Positions 55,442 to 63,969 of a DNA stretch of 64,000 nucleotides are shown here, piece after piece; positions within the stretch are counted from its first letter, which is position 1; every line of letters begins with the position of its first letter. The DNA is from Alteromonadaceae bacterium BrNp21-10 (GTDB lineage: Bacteria; Pseudomonadota; Gammaproteobacteria; Enterobacterales; Alteromonadaceae), in the NCBI GenBank assembly GCA_030418115.1, contig JAUHQD010000009.1, forward strand, positions 95,362-159,361. The letters run 5' to 3'. Under the pieces are notes generated by a model. That model saw nothing but the letters and a program-made list of their open reading frames with translations. It searched no databases and had not been told where the DNA came from. Both the position numbers and the translations under genes were made by a program.

Positions 55442-56098
55442 TTAAATTTTTGCCAGCATGATATTGGGGATTAATTTGGTAGCAGAAGCGATGACTCTGT
55501 TGTCAATTAATCCGATAACACGAGAATTAATCACAATGCCTTTGTCATTTTTCACCATGGTGCCAGCTAAAATATAGGTAATGTCTTGCTTGTTTTGTAA
55601 GTCATTAAAATCACGGGAAAAGGCAAAATCCCCCATGTTGGACACTTGTACATTCCCGCTTACTTTTATGTCGTATACGGGTAAACCCACGTTCTGTAAC
55701 TCGTTAATAAAATATTCAGCGAGCTGAATGCCAAGTTTATTCGTAGTTTTTAAATCGGAATCTAAATCGACGAATGAGGTAACGGCAATGGGTTCTACAA
55801 ATTGCATATTGTGCAAATCATTGCCAATATCCAATGCCATCTGTTCGACATATTCAGCAAGCATTTGAAAGTCTACTGAGTTTTTGAATAGCGAAGGATC
55901 TGTATTTTTTGCATTAACGTAAGATGACATCTGCTGTTGAGATTGAGCTGACAATACATCTTCGTTTGTGCATGTCTCATAATTGCCATTATCTCTGTAA
56001 CAGACAATTTCAGGTTGGCTGAAAAATGACGTTATTTCACAGCCTTGTAGCAGTAATATTGATGCACATAACATTAGCGGTTTCATCAAAGCTTTCAT
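55442..56098 (-). CDS. FlgO-family lipoprotein C
   Basis: Lipoprotein of 218 residues (lipobox LQGC, C20). FlgO domain: EPIAVTSFVDLDSDLKTTNKLGIQL, EYFINELQNVGLPVYDIKVSGNVQ, ITYILAGTMVKNDKGIVINSRVIG. It is closest to protein A, so the operon arose by duplication. First gene of the operon, preceded by a sigma-54-type promoter on the minus strand and divergent from nrdR. Confidence 0.82.
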   Translation of the reverse strand: MKALMKPLMLCASILLLQGCEITSFFSQPEIVCYRDNGNYETCTNEDVLSAQSQQQMSSYVNAKNTDPSLFKNSVDFQMLAEYVEQMALDIGNDLHNMQFVEPIAVTSFVDLDSDLKTTNKLGIQLAEYFINELQNVGLPVYDIKVSGNVQVSNMGDFAFSRDFNDLQNKQDITYILAGTMVKNDKGIVINSRVIGLIDNRVIASATKLIPNIMLAKI

Positions 56099-56149
56099 GT
56101 CGTGGTATACCTTTGCTAGGAACAGTTATAACTTTATGAAAAGATTAAA

Positions 56150-56165
56150 AGCAATTATCACGCCA
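56150..56165 (-). promoter_or_regulatory. Sigma-54 (RpoN) promoter match of the FlgO-like operon
   Basis: Read on the minus strand, TGGCGTG-ATAA-TTGCT fits the -24/-12 consensus TGGCACG-N4-TTGCW with two changes, with the essential GG and GC at exact spacing. It ends 52 bases before the start of FlgO-like gene C. Many flagellar genes of Vibrio and relatives depend on RpoN. Confidence 0.68.
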
Positions 56166-56290
56166 TTGATTTATTTTTTGCGGTGTTTTGTAACATTGTT
56201 TAATTGATTAGGTGCTGTTGTTCAATTGGCTTTTTTGGTAGTTTATTCAAAGTAGCCAAATTTACCGATAAGTCGGTTAGAGAGACCCCC

Positions 56291-56740
56291 ATGTTTTGCC
56301 CCTTTTGTTCAGCGCAAGAAACTAAAGTCATTGACTCTCGCTTAGTGGCGGATGGTCATCAGGTACGTCGTCGTCGTGAGTGCATAAAATGTACCGAGCG
56401 TTTTACTACCTTTGAAATGGCAGAGCTAGTGATGCCGCGGGTGATCAAGCGTGACGGCTCTCGTGAGCCTTTCAACGAAGACAAACTACGAGCTGGCTTA
56501 CAACGTGCCTTGGAGAAACGTCCGGTAAATACCGAGCGGGTAGAGCAGTGCATTAACCGTATTAAATCCTCATTACGTGCTACCGGTGAGCGGGAAGTGG
56601 CTAGTGAGCTCGTTGGCAGCTTAATTATGGATGGTTTAAAAGAGTTGGATAAAGTCGCTTATGTGCGTTTTGCCTCGGTGTATCGCTCCTTTGAAGATAT
56701 CCGTGAGTTCGGTGAAGAAATCGCCAAACTAGGGGATTAA
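56291..56740 (+). CDS. nrdR: Transcriptional repressor NrdR
   Basis: Regulator of 149 residues, the usual length, that represses ribonucleotide reductase genes. Zinc ribbon cysteines C3, C6, C31 and C34 are present, followed by an ATP-cone domain ([20 protein letters not shown]) and the family tail [18 protein letters not shown]. Start ATG at 56291 is chosen to match the zinc ribbon at the N-terminus; a longer frame to 56204 is not supported. First gene of the riboflavin/nusB operon. Confidence 0.97.
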   Translation: MFCPFCSAQETKVIDSRLVADGHQVRRRRECIKCTERFTTFEMAELVMPRVIKRDGSREPFNEDKLRAGLQRALEKRPVNTERVEQCINRIKSSLRATGEREVASELVGSLIMDGLKELDKVAYVRFASVYRSFEDIREFGEEIAKLGD

Positions 56741-56742
56741 GC

Positions 56743-57876
56743 TTGTCCGAATTTTCAGCTTTCGATCATGAAATGATGGCGCTGGCGATGCAATTAGCTG
56801 CTCGCGGGCGTTATGGTGTATCACCCAATCCTATGGTTGGTTGCGTCATTACCAATCTACAGCGGCAAATTATTGGTCAAGGGTGGCATAAAAAGGCCGG
56901 TACCGGGCATGCCGAAGTACATGCCTTGGCCGAAGCCGGTGACAATGCTAGAGGCGCTACCGTTTATGTTTCTTTAGAGCCTTGTAGTCATTTTGGACGC
57001 ACACCACCTTGTGCTGAAGCGTTAATTAAGGCTGGCGTGAGCCGCGTGGTAGCGGCGATGCAAGATCCTAATCCTCAGGTTGGCGGTAGCGGTTTAGCCA
57101 TGTTGGCTGCACAAGGTATTCAAACCCAATCGGGTTTATTGCAAACTCAGGCTGAACAGCTTAATCGCGGTTTTATTCAACGTATGCGCACAGGGCGGCC
57201 ATTTGTCACCGTTAAACTTGCCGCAAGCCTAGATGGTAAAACCGCGTTGCAAAATGGTCAGAGTCAATGGATAACTGGCCCCGATGCCCGCGAAGATGTA
57301 CAGCGTCACCGTGCTGCCAGTTGCGCTATTCTTAGTGGTTCAGGCACCGTATTAGCCGATAACCCCTCACTTAATGTTCGTCCATCGCCGGTGCTATTAG
57401 CCGATATGGGCCAACAACCAATAAGACAGCCTACAAGGGTGATTATTGATGGCCGTAATCAGCTAACGCCGGATCTGCAATTAATCAATTTACCCGGCGA
57501 TGTGCTGATTGTGAATTGCCAACCTAGCGAATTTGAATTCTCAACTAACACGCGCCAGTGGCAAGCGCCCCTTGATGCCAATAATAAGCTCGATTTAACC
57601 GCAGTGATGGCCTATTTAGGCACTCAGCAGCTTAATAACATTTGGGTAGAGGCTGGAGCTAAATTGGCTGGCGCCTTAATACAGCAGCAATTGGTAGATG
57701 AACTAATTGTGTATCTCGCACCTAAATTAATGGGCAATCACAGTCAAAATTTACTCAATTTACCGTTGTTTGAACGCATGCAAGACGTAGTTGAGTTACA
57801 ATGGCAGGATTGTCGCATGGTCGGTGCTGATTTGAAGTTAACTCTAAAATTAACGCCCTCCCCAATTACTCGATAG
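56743..57876 (+). CDS. ribD: Bifunctional riboflavin biosynthesis deaminase/reductase
   Basis: Enzyme of 377 residues for the second and third steps of riboflavin synthesis. The N-terminal deaminase zinc motif is H56-A-E58 with C81 and C90 (LEPCSHFGRTPPC). The C-terminal reductase domain has VKLAASLDGKTAL and IWVEAGAKLAGAL. The start is probably TTG at 56743, 2 bases after nrdR; an alternative ATG lies 10 codons later. No FMN riboswitch was seen. Confidence 0.96.
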   Translation: MSEFSAFDHEMMALAMQLAARGRYGVSPNPMVGCVITNLQRQIIGQGWHKKAGTGHAEVHALAEAGDNARGATVYVSLEPCSHFGRTPPCAEALIKAGVSRVVAAMQDPNPQVGGSGLAMLAAQGIQTQSGLLQTQAEQLNRGFIQRMRTGRPFVTVKLAASLDGKTALQNGQSQWITGPDAREDVQRHRAASCAILSGSGTVLADNPSLNVRPSPVLLADMGQQPIRQPTRVIIDGRNQLTPDLQLINLPGDVLIVNCQPSEFEFSTNTRQWQAPLDANNKLDLTAVMAYLGTQQLNNIWVEAGAKLAGALIQQQLVDELIVYLAPKLMGNHSQNLLNLPLFERMQDVVELQWQDCRMVGADLKLTLKLTPSPITR

Positions 57877-57882
57877 GAATTT

Positions 57883-58542
57883 ATGTTTACCGGAATTATT
57901 GCCGCGACCGGCACCATTCAACATATGCATAACAGCGGAACCGATATTCGTTTGCAGGTTAGCACCGGTAAGTTGGATATGGCCGATGTGGCTCTTGGTG
58001 ATAGCATTGCCACCAATGGTGTGTGTTTAACCGTAGTGGAGTTTAGCCCCACGCATTTTAGTGCCGATGTTTCTGCGGAAACCATCAAGCGCACCGGTTT
58101 TGCTCATTACAAAAACGGTCTGCCGGTTAATTTAGAAAAAGCCATGTTACCTACCTCGCGCTTTGGCGGGCATATTGTAAGCGGCCACGTGGACGGCGTA
58201 GGCAAGGTGAAGTCGATTCACGACTTAGGAAAAGCCATTGAAATTTGGCTAGATGCCCCCATTGAGTTGGCTAAATATATTGCCGAGAAAGGATCAATTA
58301 CCGTGGATGGTGTAAGCCTAACGGTAAACGAAGTCAACGGCAGTCAGTTTCGTCTGACATTGGTGCCGCATACCATGCAAGAAACCATTATTGGTCATTA
58401 TAAGGTTGGCACGGCGGTGAATTTAGAAGTGGATGTGATTGCCCGTTATCTTGAGCGCTTAATGCTCGGTAATAAAGCAGCCGATCCACAAACAAATGAC
58501 ATCAGCCTGAACTTTCTCGCTGAACATGGCTATATTAAATAA
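57883..58542 (+). CDS. ribE: Riboflavin synthase alpha chain
   Basis: Enzyme of 219 residues that converts two lumazine molecules to riboflavin. Two homologous barrels are visible: MFTGIIAATGTI with NGVCLTVVEF, and FGGHIVSGHVDGVG with TVDGVSLTVNEV. AGGAA precedes the ATG. It follows ribD by 6 bases. Confidence 0.96.
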   Translation: MFTGIIAATGTIQHMHNSGTDIRLQVSTGKLDMADVALGDSIATNGVCLTVVEFSPTHFSADVSAETIKRTGFAHYKNGLPVNLEKAMLPTSRFGGHIVSGHVDGVGKVKSIHDLGKAIEIWLDAPIELAKYIAEKGSITVDGVSLTVNEVNGSQFRLTLVPHTMQETIIGHYKVGTAVNLEVDVIARYLERLMLGNKAADPQTNDISLNFLAEHGYIK

Positions 58543-58583
58543 TCAAAAACTGAATAGTTTGAATACCTTACAAAAGAGGCAAC

Positions 58584-59693
58584 ATGGCTTTAAATAACAT
58601 CGCTGATATTATTGAAGATATTCGTCAGGGAAAAATGGTCATTTTAATGGATGACGAAGATCGCGAAAATGAAGGCGATATCATTATGGCTGCGGAGCAT
58701 GTTACGCCAGAGGCGATTAATTTTATGGTGACTCATGCCCGCGGTTTAGTGTGTTTACCCATGACCGAAGAGCGCTGTCGCCGTCTTAATCTGCCGTTAA
58801 TGGTGGATAACAATAATGCCCAATTCCGTACCAATTTTACGGTTTCCATTGAAGCGGCCGAAGGCATCAGTACCGGTATTTCTGCGAAAGACAGGGCGTT
58901 GACTATAAAAACCGCTGTCAGCCCTAATGCTGTGGCTGCCGATATTGTGCAACCAGGTCATATATTTCCGTTGATTGCCAAGCAAGGCGGGGTACTTAAT
59001 CGTGCTGGGCATACCGAAGCCGGCGTCGATTTAGCTCGTTTGGCGGGTTGCGAACCGGCCAGTGCAATCGTTGAAATACTTAATGAAGATGGCAGTATGG
59101 CACGTCGTCCCGAATTAGAAGTTTTTGCCCAAAAGCATAATATTAAAATCGGCACCATTGCCGATTTGATTGAATATCGTAATCTTAACGAAACCACCAT
59201 CGAAAAAATTGGCGAATGTAAGTTGCCCACCGAGTTCGGTGAATTTGATTTACTGACATTCAAAGATGTTATCGACAACCAACTGCACTACGCCTTACGT
59301 AAAGGTGAAATTAAAAGCGATATACCCACGTTAGTGCGGGTACATTTACAAGACACCTTTAGTGATTTGCTCGGTTCCCAGCGCTCAGTGGATCGCAGTA
59401 TGGGCTTGCCGGCGGCTATGCAAAAAGTCGCTGCCGAAGGTGGCGTGGTGGTGGTACTGGGTAAACAAGAGTTGGATCAGGATATTATTAACAAGGTTTG
59501 GCAATTTGCCGCTGAAGACCGAGGAGAAAAGCCCACCGCAGCTATCTGGAATGGTAGCTCTCGCACAGTGGGTGTCGGTTGCCAGATTTTGGCATCAATG
59601 GGCGTGCATCAAATGCGTTTGTTGAGTAAACCTAAAAAATACCATGCCTTGTCCGGTTATGGATTGGAAGTAGTGGAATTTGTTACTGAGTAA
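58584..59693 (+). CDS. ribBA: 3,4-dihydroxy-2-butanone-4-phosphate synthase with degenerate GTP cyclohydrolase II-like domain
   Basis: Protein of 369 residues. The N-terminal RibB domain (to about 200) is intact: MDDEDRENEGDIIMAAE and HTEAGVDLARLAG contain the acidic and His catalytic residues. The C-terminal part aligns with GTP cyclohydrolase II but lacks the zinc-binding cysteines (VRVHLQDTFSDLLGSQRSVD where E-C-x-T and C-D-C would be expected), so it is unlikely to use GTP. This RibBX-type fusion is common in gammaproteobacteria. A separate ribA should exist elsewhere. Confidence 0.92.
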   Translation: MALNNIADIIEDIRQGKMVILMDDEDRENEGDIIMAAEHVTPEAINFMVTHARGLVCLPMTEERCRRLNLPLMVDNNNAQFRTNFTVSIEAAEGISTGISAKDRALTIKTAVSPNAVAADIVQPGHIFPLIAKQGGVLNRAGHTEAGVDLARLAGCEPASAIVEILNEDGSMARRPELEVFAQKHNIKIGTIADLIEYRNLNETTIEKIGECKLPTEFGEFDLLTFKDVIDNQLHYALRKGEIKSDIPTLVRVHLQDTFSDLLGSQRSVDRSMGLPAAMQKVAAEGGVVVVLGKQELDQDIINKVWQFAAEDRGEKPTAAIWNGSSRTVGVGCQILASMGVHQMRLLSKPKKYHALSGYGLEVVEFVTE

Positions 59694-59758
59694 AAAGTGA
59701 CATGTTATCGAGTTCTGGTGTGCTATACTTCGCGCCGCTTTTTTAATGGGATCAGGTT

Positions 59759-60232
59759 ATGAACATAATTGAAGGTAATATTCGCGCAACAGGTAAAAAG
59801 TTTGCGTTAGTTGTCGCACGTTTCAACGCATTTGTTGTTGAAAGTTTAGTGGACGGTGCATTGGATACACTTGAGCGTCACGGTGAAGTGAACGAGCAAG
59901 ATATCACGGTAGTGCGGGTTCCCGGTGCTTATGAGTTACCTTTAGTTGCCAAAAAATTGGCCGAGTCGGGAAAATTTGACGCGATTATTGCACTAGGTGC
60001 GGTGATCCGTGGCGGTACTCCACACTTTGATTTTGTCGCTGGCGAATGTAATAAAGGTTTGGCGCAGGTATCACTTGAGTACGGCATTCCGGTTTCATTC
60101 GGCGTAATTACTACCGATAGCATCGAGCAAGCTATTGAGCGCTCTGGTACTAAAGCCGGTAATAAAGGTTCAGACGCTGCCTTAGGCGCATTAGAAATGG
60201 TCAACGTCGTTGCCCAAATCGCTGAGGTTTAA
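59759..60232 (+). CDS. ribH: 6,7-dimethyl-8-ribityllumazine synthase
   Basis: Lumazine synthase of 157 residues. Signatures are [44 protein letters not shown] and [22 protein letters not shown]. It supplies the substrate for riboflavin synthase. A -10-like TATACT near 59724 may give it an additional promoter in the 65-base gap. Confidence 0.97.
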   Translation: MNIIEGNIRATGKKFALVVARFNAFVVESLVDGALDTLERHGEVNEQDITVVRVPGAYELPLVAKKLAESGKFDAIIALGAVIRGGTPHFDFVAGECNKGLAQVSLEYGIPVSFGVITTDSIEQAIERSGTKAGNKGSDAALGALEMVNVVAQIAEV

Positions 60233-60235
60233 TCA

Positions 60236-60679
60236 ATGAAACCAGCGTTAAGACGTAATGCCAGAGAGATGGCATTACAAGCAATTTATTCTTGGCAGTT
60301 AAGCAATAATCCTGTCAGCCAAATTGAATTGCATATGGCTACCACCAACGATATGAAAAAAGTCGACATGGCTTATTTTCAAGAATTGTTAGGCCAAGTG
60401 GTGTCGCGTGTTAAAGAGTTGGATGCGACCATCAAGCCTTATTTGGGACGCTTGCCAGAAGAGCTGGATCCTGTCGAAAAAGCCATACTACGTATTGCCA
60501 CTTATGAACTACAACATCGCGTTGATGTGCCGTTTAAAGTAGTTATTAACGAAGCGATTGAACTTGCTAAGAGTTTTGGTGCCGAAGAGAGTCATAAATT
60601 TGTTAATGGAGTATTGGATAAGGCTATCCGTTACTTACGTAAACAAGAAAAAGACGTACCAGCCGCCGATCAAGAGTAA
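60236..60679 (+). CDS. nusB: Transcription antitermination factor NusB
   Basis: RNA-binding factor of 147 residues acting in rRNA operon antitermination with Nus[21 protein letters not shown] at the N-terminus and [46 protein letters not shown] are typical. It starts 3 bases after ribH, the conserved arrangement. Confidence 0.97.
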   Translation: MKPALRRNAREMALQAIYSWQLSNNPVSQIELHMATTNDMKKVDMAYFQELLGQVVSRVKELDATIKPYLGRLPEELDPVEKAILRIATYELQHRVDVPFKVVINEAIELAKSFGAEESHKFVNGVLDKAIRYLRKQEKDVPAADQE

Positions 60680-60685
60680 ATTTGT

Positions 60686-60722
60686 ATAACCGCTGAACCA
60701 ACAGGTAACTGTCAGCGGTTAT
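60686..60722 (+). promoter_or_regulatory. Intercistronic hairpin between nusB and thiL
   Basis: ATAACCGCTGA (60686-60696) and TCAGCGGTTAT (60712-60722) form a perfect 11-bp stem 6 bases after the nusB stop. No T-run follows, so it is probably a processing or stabilising hairpin rather than a terminator. Confidence 0.55.
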
Positions 60723-60774
60723 CTCTAGCGTTCATGATCGATAACGATTAATAACAAAGACAAAAGCAGTCAAT

Positions 60775-61740
60775 GTGAAAGAATTTTCAATTATCGATCA
60801 CTTCTTTAAGCAAAGAAGTTATCAACGCAAAGATGTACTCATAGGAATAGGCGATGACTGTGCGGTCGGTAAGGTAGCCAAAGGTCAAAATATTGCTATT
60901 ACCACCGACACCTTAGTTAAAGGTGTGCATTACCCTCATGATACTTCAGCTCGTGCCATTGCCCACAAAGCAGTTGCAGTCAATCTTAGTGATTTAGCTG
61001 CCATGGGCGCAGAGCCTGCTTGGATTAGTTTATCGCTGGCTATGCCCGAATCCGATCCCGCCTGGTTAGAAGAATTTTCACTAGGTTTGCAGGAGATTTC
61101 TGAATATTATTCCATTCAATTAATTGGTGGTGACACTGTTCAAGGTCCGTTAACAGTTACCATTACCGCTCAAGGTTTTATACCAGAAGGTCAAGCACTA
61201 ACCCGCAGTGACGCTAAACCCGGTGATGCTTTGTATGTGACCGGTACCATCGGCGATGCTGGTTTAGGGTTAGATGTGGTACAAAACAAATTACGTATCC
61301 CAGTGCAATTTCACGAAACGATTTGTGATCGTTTAAATTACCCTACGCCACGAGTATTAGTGGGAACGATGTTGCGACGGGTTGCCAGCGCTTGTATCGA
61401 TATTTCTGATGGTTTACTCGCGGACTTACAGCACATTCTTGACGCTTCTAGTTGTGGTGCTTTGATTAATATTGATAAGTTACCCTTGTCCCAAGCCATG
61501 TTAGAAAGCGTGGACGCCGAAGCCAGCCTTAATTACGGGTTAACCGCGGGTGATGACTACGAGTTACTTTTTTGTGTGCCCGAAGATAAAATCGCCAATA
61601 TGGAACGGGCATTACTCAATGCCAATACCGCTTTTACCTGCATAGGCCAAATGACAGGGCAGGCCGGTAAGTTAGAAATGCAATTCAACAAGCAGCCTTT
61701 TGTCTTTTCGGGTAAAGGTTTTGAGCATTTCAGTGGATAA
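60775..61740 (+). CDS. thiL: Thiamine-monophosphate kinase
   Basis: Kinase of 321 residues making thiamine diphosphate. Motifs are GIGDDCAVGKV, TTDTLVKGVHY, HKAVAVNLSDLAAMGAEP, LIGGDTVQGP and CIDISDGLLADL, with LTAGDDYELLF near the end. GTG at 60775 is the start. The gene end overlaps pgpA. Confidence 0.95.
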   Translation: MKEFSIIDHFFKQRSYQRKDVLIGIGDDCAVGKVAKGQNIAITTDTLVKGVHYPHDTSARAIAHKAVAVNLSDLAAMGAEPAWISLSLAMPESDPAWLEEFSLGLQEISEYYSIQLIGGDTVQGPLTVTITAQGFIPEGQALTRSDAKPGDALYVTGTIGDAGLGLDVVQNKLRIPVQFHETICDRLNYPTPRVLVGTMLRRVASACIDISDGLLADLQHILDASSCGALINIDKLPLSQAMLESVDAEASLNYGLTAGDDYELLFCVPEDKIANMERALLNANTAFTCIGQMTGQAGKLEMQFNKQPFVFSGKGFEHFSG

Positions 61741-62218
61741 GCAACTACGCAGTAAAATTCAGCTACGCAATCCGGTGCATTTTTTAGCCTTGGGCTTTGG
61801 TAGTGGTTTAGCACCGTTTATGCCGGGTACCTTTGGCACCTTGGCGGCCATTCCATTATTTTGGTTGATGAGCGATCTATCTATTTGGATCTACGCTGCC
61901 ATCACCTTATTAGTGTGTATTTTCGGCGTGAGTTTGTGTGCGAAAACGGCCGAAGATATGGGGGTACATGATCACGGCGCTATTGTCTGGGATGAAATTG
62001 CCGGTTATTTGATAACAATGGCTGCGGTGCCATTTCATTGGATATATGTAGTATTGGGTTTTGCGCTGTTTCGCTTTTTCGACATCGTCAAACCATGGCC
62101 GATAAGCTACTTGGATAAAAATATCCACGGCGGTTTAGGTATTATGGCCGACGATATCCTTGCTGGTGTGTTCGCCTTTGCCTGTCTACAAGCTTTAATT
62201 TACTTTACTCCTATTTAA
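61733..62218 (+). CDS. pgpA: Phosphatidylglycerophosphatase A
   Basis: Inner-membrane phosphatase of about 161 residues that forms phosphatidylglycerol. GFGSGLAPFMPGTFGTLAAIPLFW, DHGAIVWDEIAGYL and FRFFDIVKPWPISYLD are the family signatures. The start is uncertain: GTG at 61733 overlaps the thiL stop by 8 bases and is used here; an upstream TTG (61700 or 61721) is possible. Confidence 0.92.
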   Translation: MDKQLRSKIQLRNPVHFLALGFGSGLAPFMPGTFGTLAAIPLFWLMSDLSIWIYAAITLLVCIFGVSLCAKTAEDMGVHDHGAIVWDEIAGYLITMAAVPFHWIYVVLGFALFRFFDIVKPWPISYLDKNIHGGLGIMADDILAGVFAFACLQALIYFTPI

Positions 62219-62332
62219 CTCAACATTTTGCCATTCAGTGACATAGCGAATAGCGTCGATATTTGAATCAATATCCATCAAGCTGCTGTAACGGCTCAGT
62301 ATTACAACAGCCTGAATTAGTACTAGTCTGTA

Positions 62333-62890
62333 TCAATCCCTTTTATATAACGCCTCAATCGTGCTCGATGCTAACGTGTTGGCGTTGATCATATAACCCG
62401 CCAGTGCTCCAGAGGCATCGTCCGGTAATTCTAGTTTCTCTACCGATAACGCATGAATGGTAAAACGGTAATGATGCACGCCATGGCCATTGGGTGGGCA
62501 AACGCCGCCGAAGCTTTTACTGCCGTAATCATTGGCAATTTGCACGCTACCGGTTGGCATTGATGATGCTTTACTGCTTCCGGCATCAGCCGCGAGTTCC
62601 ATTACATTGGCGGGGATATTGACCACTTGCCAGTGCCACCAACCGCTGCCTGTAGGCGCGTCTGGATCATATACCGTGATGGCAAAACTCTTGGTTCCTG
62701 TTGGTGCATTTGCCCATTTGAGATGAGGGGATATATCACCACCCGCACAACCAAAGCCATTAAATTCCTGTTCTTTATCCATCATTTCGCCTTGAGCAAT
62801 ATCATTGCTGGCCAAGGTGAACGTCGCGGCAAAAGCCGGTAACGAGAGTAATAGTGATAACGTTGTTAGTGTCTTAACAAATTTGCGCAT
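62333..62890 (-). CDS. YbhB/YbcL-type phosphatidylethanolamine-binding (PEBP) family protein
   Basis: Exported protein of 185 residues with signal peptide (LSLLLSLPAFA). PEBP signatures are FGCAGGDISPHLKW, AITVYDPDAPTGSGWWHW and GVCPPNGHGVHHYRFTIHAL. The family resembles Raf kinase inhibitor protein; bacterial members have no settled role. It stands alone, convergent with pgpA. Confidence 0.92.
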   Translation of the reverse strand: MRKFVKTLTTLSLLLSLPAFAATFTLASNDIAQGEMMDKEQEFNGFGCAGGDISPHLKWANAPTGTKSFAITVYDPDAPTGSGWWHWQVVNIPANVMELAADAGSSKASSMPTGSVQIANDYGSKSFGGVCPPNGHGVHHYRFTIHALSVEKLELPDDASGALAGYMINANTLASSTIEALYKRD

Positions 62891-62978
62891 AATATTTCCT
62901 GTTAGTAAGCGTATTGAAGAATGATTAGCATAGACGTTTTGCTGGGGTTGTTTAGCCCTAACCCCGCAAATAATCGCC

Positions 62979-63785
62979 CTAATCCATCAATTTGGTTTTT
63001 CTGAGTTCAGAGGGAGTTAAATCAAAACGACCTTTAAAGCGTTCCGTAAAACGTGAAGGCGACTGATAGCCACATTTCTCGGCAATTACAGCAATGGAGT
63101 ATGCCGTGGTTTGCAATAAATGTAATCCTAGGCCTAACCTGGCTTGGTCTTTGACTTCTTGCACGCTGGTGCCTTCTGATTTTAAGCGTCGGCGTAAAGT
63201 GGATTCACTCATGGCTAACTGGTCACAAATGCTGTCTATGGATAATTCAGCGAACTGGTGGTGATGAAACATATCGTGCAAGCGATGACTGACTTTGGCT
63301 TTGCCCAGCAGAGCTAAAATATCGCTATAGCCTAAGTGGTTGAGCAAGGTTAATATTTCTCGTTTTCTTAACGACCACATGGATTTGGGTGCCCACTGGG
63401 TGCTTTCAACGAATTGCTGTAAACAATGAGTTAACGCGTTGGAAGCTTTACCAAGGCAATAATCTTGTTTCTTAGCCGTGGTGAATTGCAGGCCGTTAAA
63501 ATCATCGAAATCAAACTCAATGATCAACGACATATAGGGTTGGTCAGTGGGAATATTACGCATGTTGATGGCGGGGCTGTCGGCAAAGAACACAAAGTCA
63601 CCACTGTCGCAGATAACCTCGTTATTTTTGCCAAAGGCTTTATTACCGCTGAGTACCACTATCAATAGCGGTTTAGCTATAGGTACATTTAACAAGCGTT
63701 GCTGATGCACAGACGAATACGCCGCAAACGGCTGTTCACGGTTTTGGCTAGTAATGCGCTGAATGGTACTGAGTAATTGCTGCAT
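62979..63785 (-). CDS. AraC-family transcriptional regulator
   Basis: Regulator of 268 residues. The N-terminal cupin-like domain (AKPLLIVVLSGNKAFGKNN, SGDFVFFADSPAINMRNIP) precedes the C-terminal AraC double helix-turn-helix: SIDSICDQLAMSESTLRRRL and IAVIAEKCGYQSPSRFTERFKGRFDLTPSELRK. The N-terminus fits the AraC_N type seen in regulators of alcohol or dehydrogenase genes. Targets unknown; no sugar gene is adjacent. Confidence 0.9.
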   Translation of the reverse strand: MQQLLSTIQRITSQNREQPFAAYSSVHQQRLLNVPIAKPLLIVVLSGNKAFGKNNEVICDSGDFVFFADSPAINMRNIPTDQPYMSLIIEFDFDDFNGLQFTTAKKQDYCLGKASNALTHCLQQFVESTQWAPKSMWSLRKREILTLLNHLGYSDILALLGKAKVSHRLHDMFHHHQFAELSIDSICDQLAMSESTLRRRLKSEGTSVQEVKDQARLGLGLHLLQTTAYSIAVIAEKCGYQSPSRFTERFKGRFDLTPSELRKTKLMD

Positions 63786-63908
63786 AACGTTTGCTTGGCA
63801 TGGCTAGATAACCTCAGGTTAAATGCCGTTTTGCTCCTTGGCTGACCGCTATTGAATATTTTTTCATTATTCTAATGAACCTGAATCCTGCTTAAGAAAT
63901 TGAACTAA

Positions 63909-63969
63909 ATGCCTGTTCCAAGATCCGATCTTTCGACTAAAAGAGATCAATCTATAAAGGAACAGGCAT
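63909..63969 (+). promoter_or_regulatory. Hairpin hiding the ribosome site of the last gene
   Basis: ATGCCTGTTCC (63909-63919) and GGAACAGGCAT (63959-63969) are perfect complements. The second arm covers the Shine-Dalgarno GGAA and the first two bases of the ATG, so the folded transcript would block translation. Confidence 0.65.

Noticed and set aside
56250..56275. Sigma-28 promoter for nrdR (ACCGATAA is present)
   Set aside because: The -10-like element is good but no TAAA -35 lies at the proper distance.
58543..58583. FMN riboswitch upstream of ribBA
   Set aside because: The gap is only 41 bases and lacks the conserved RFN stems; none was seen upstream of ribD or ribH either.
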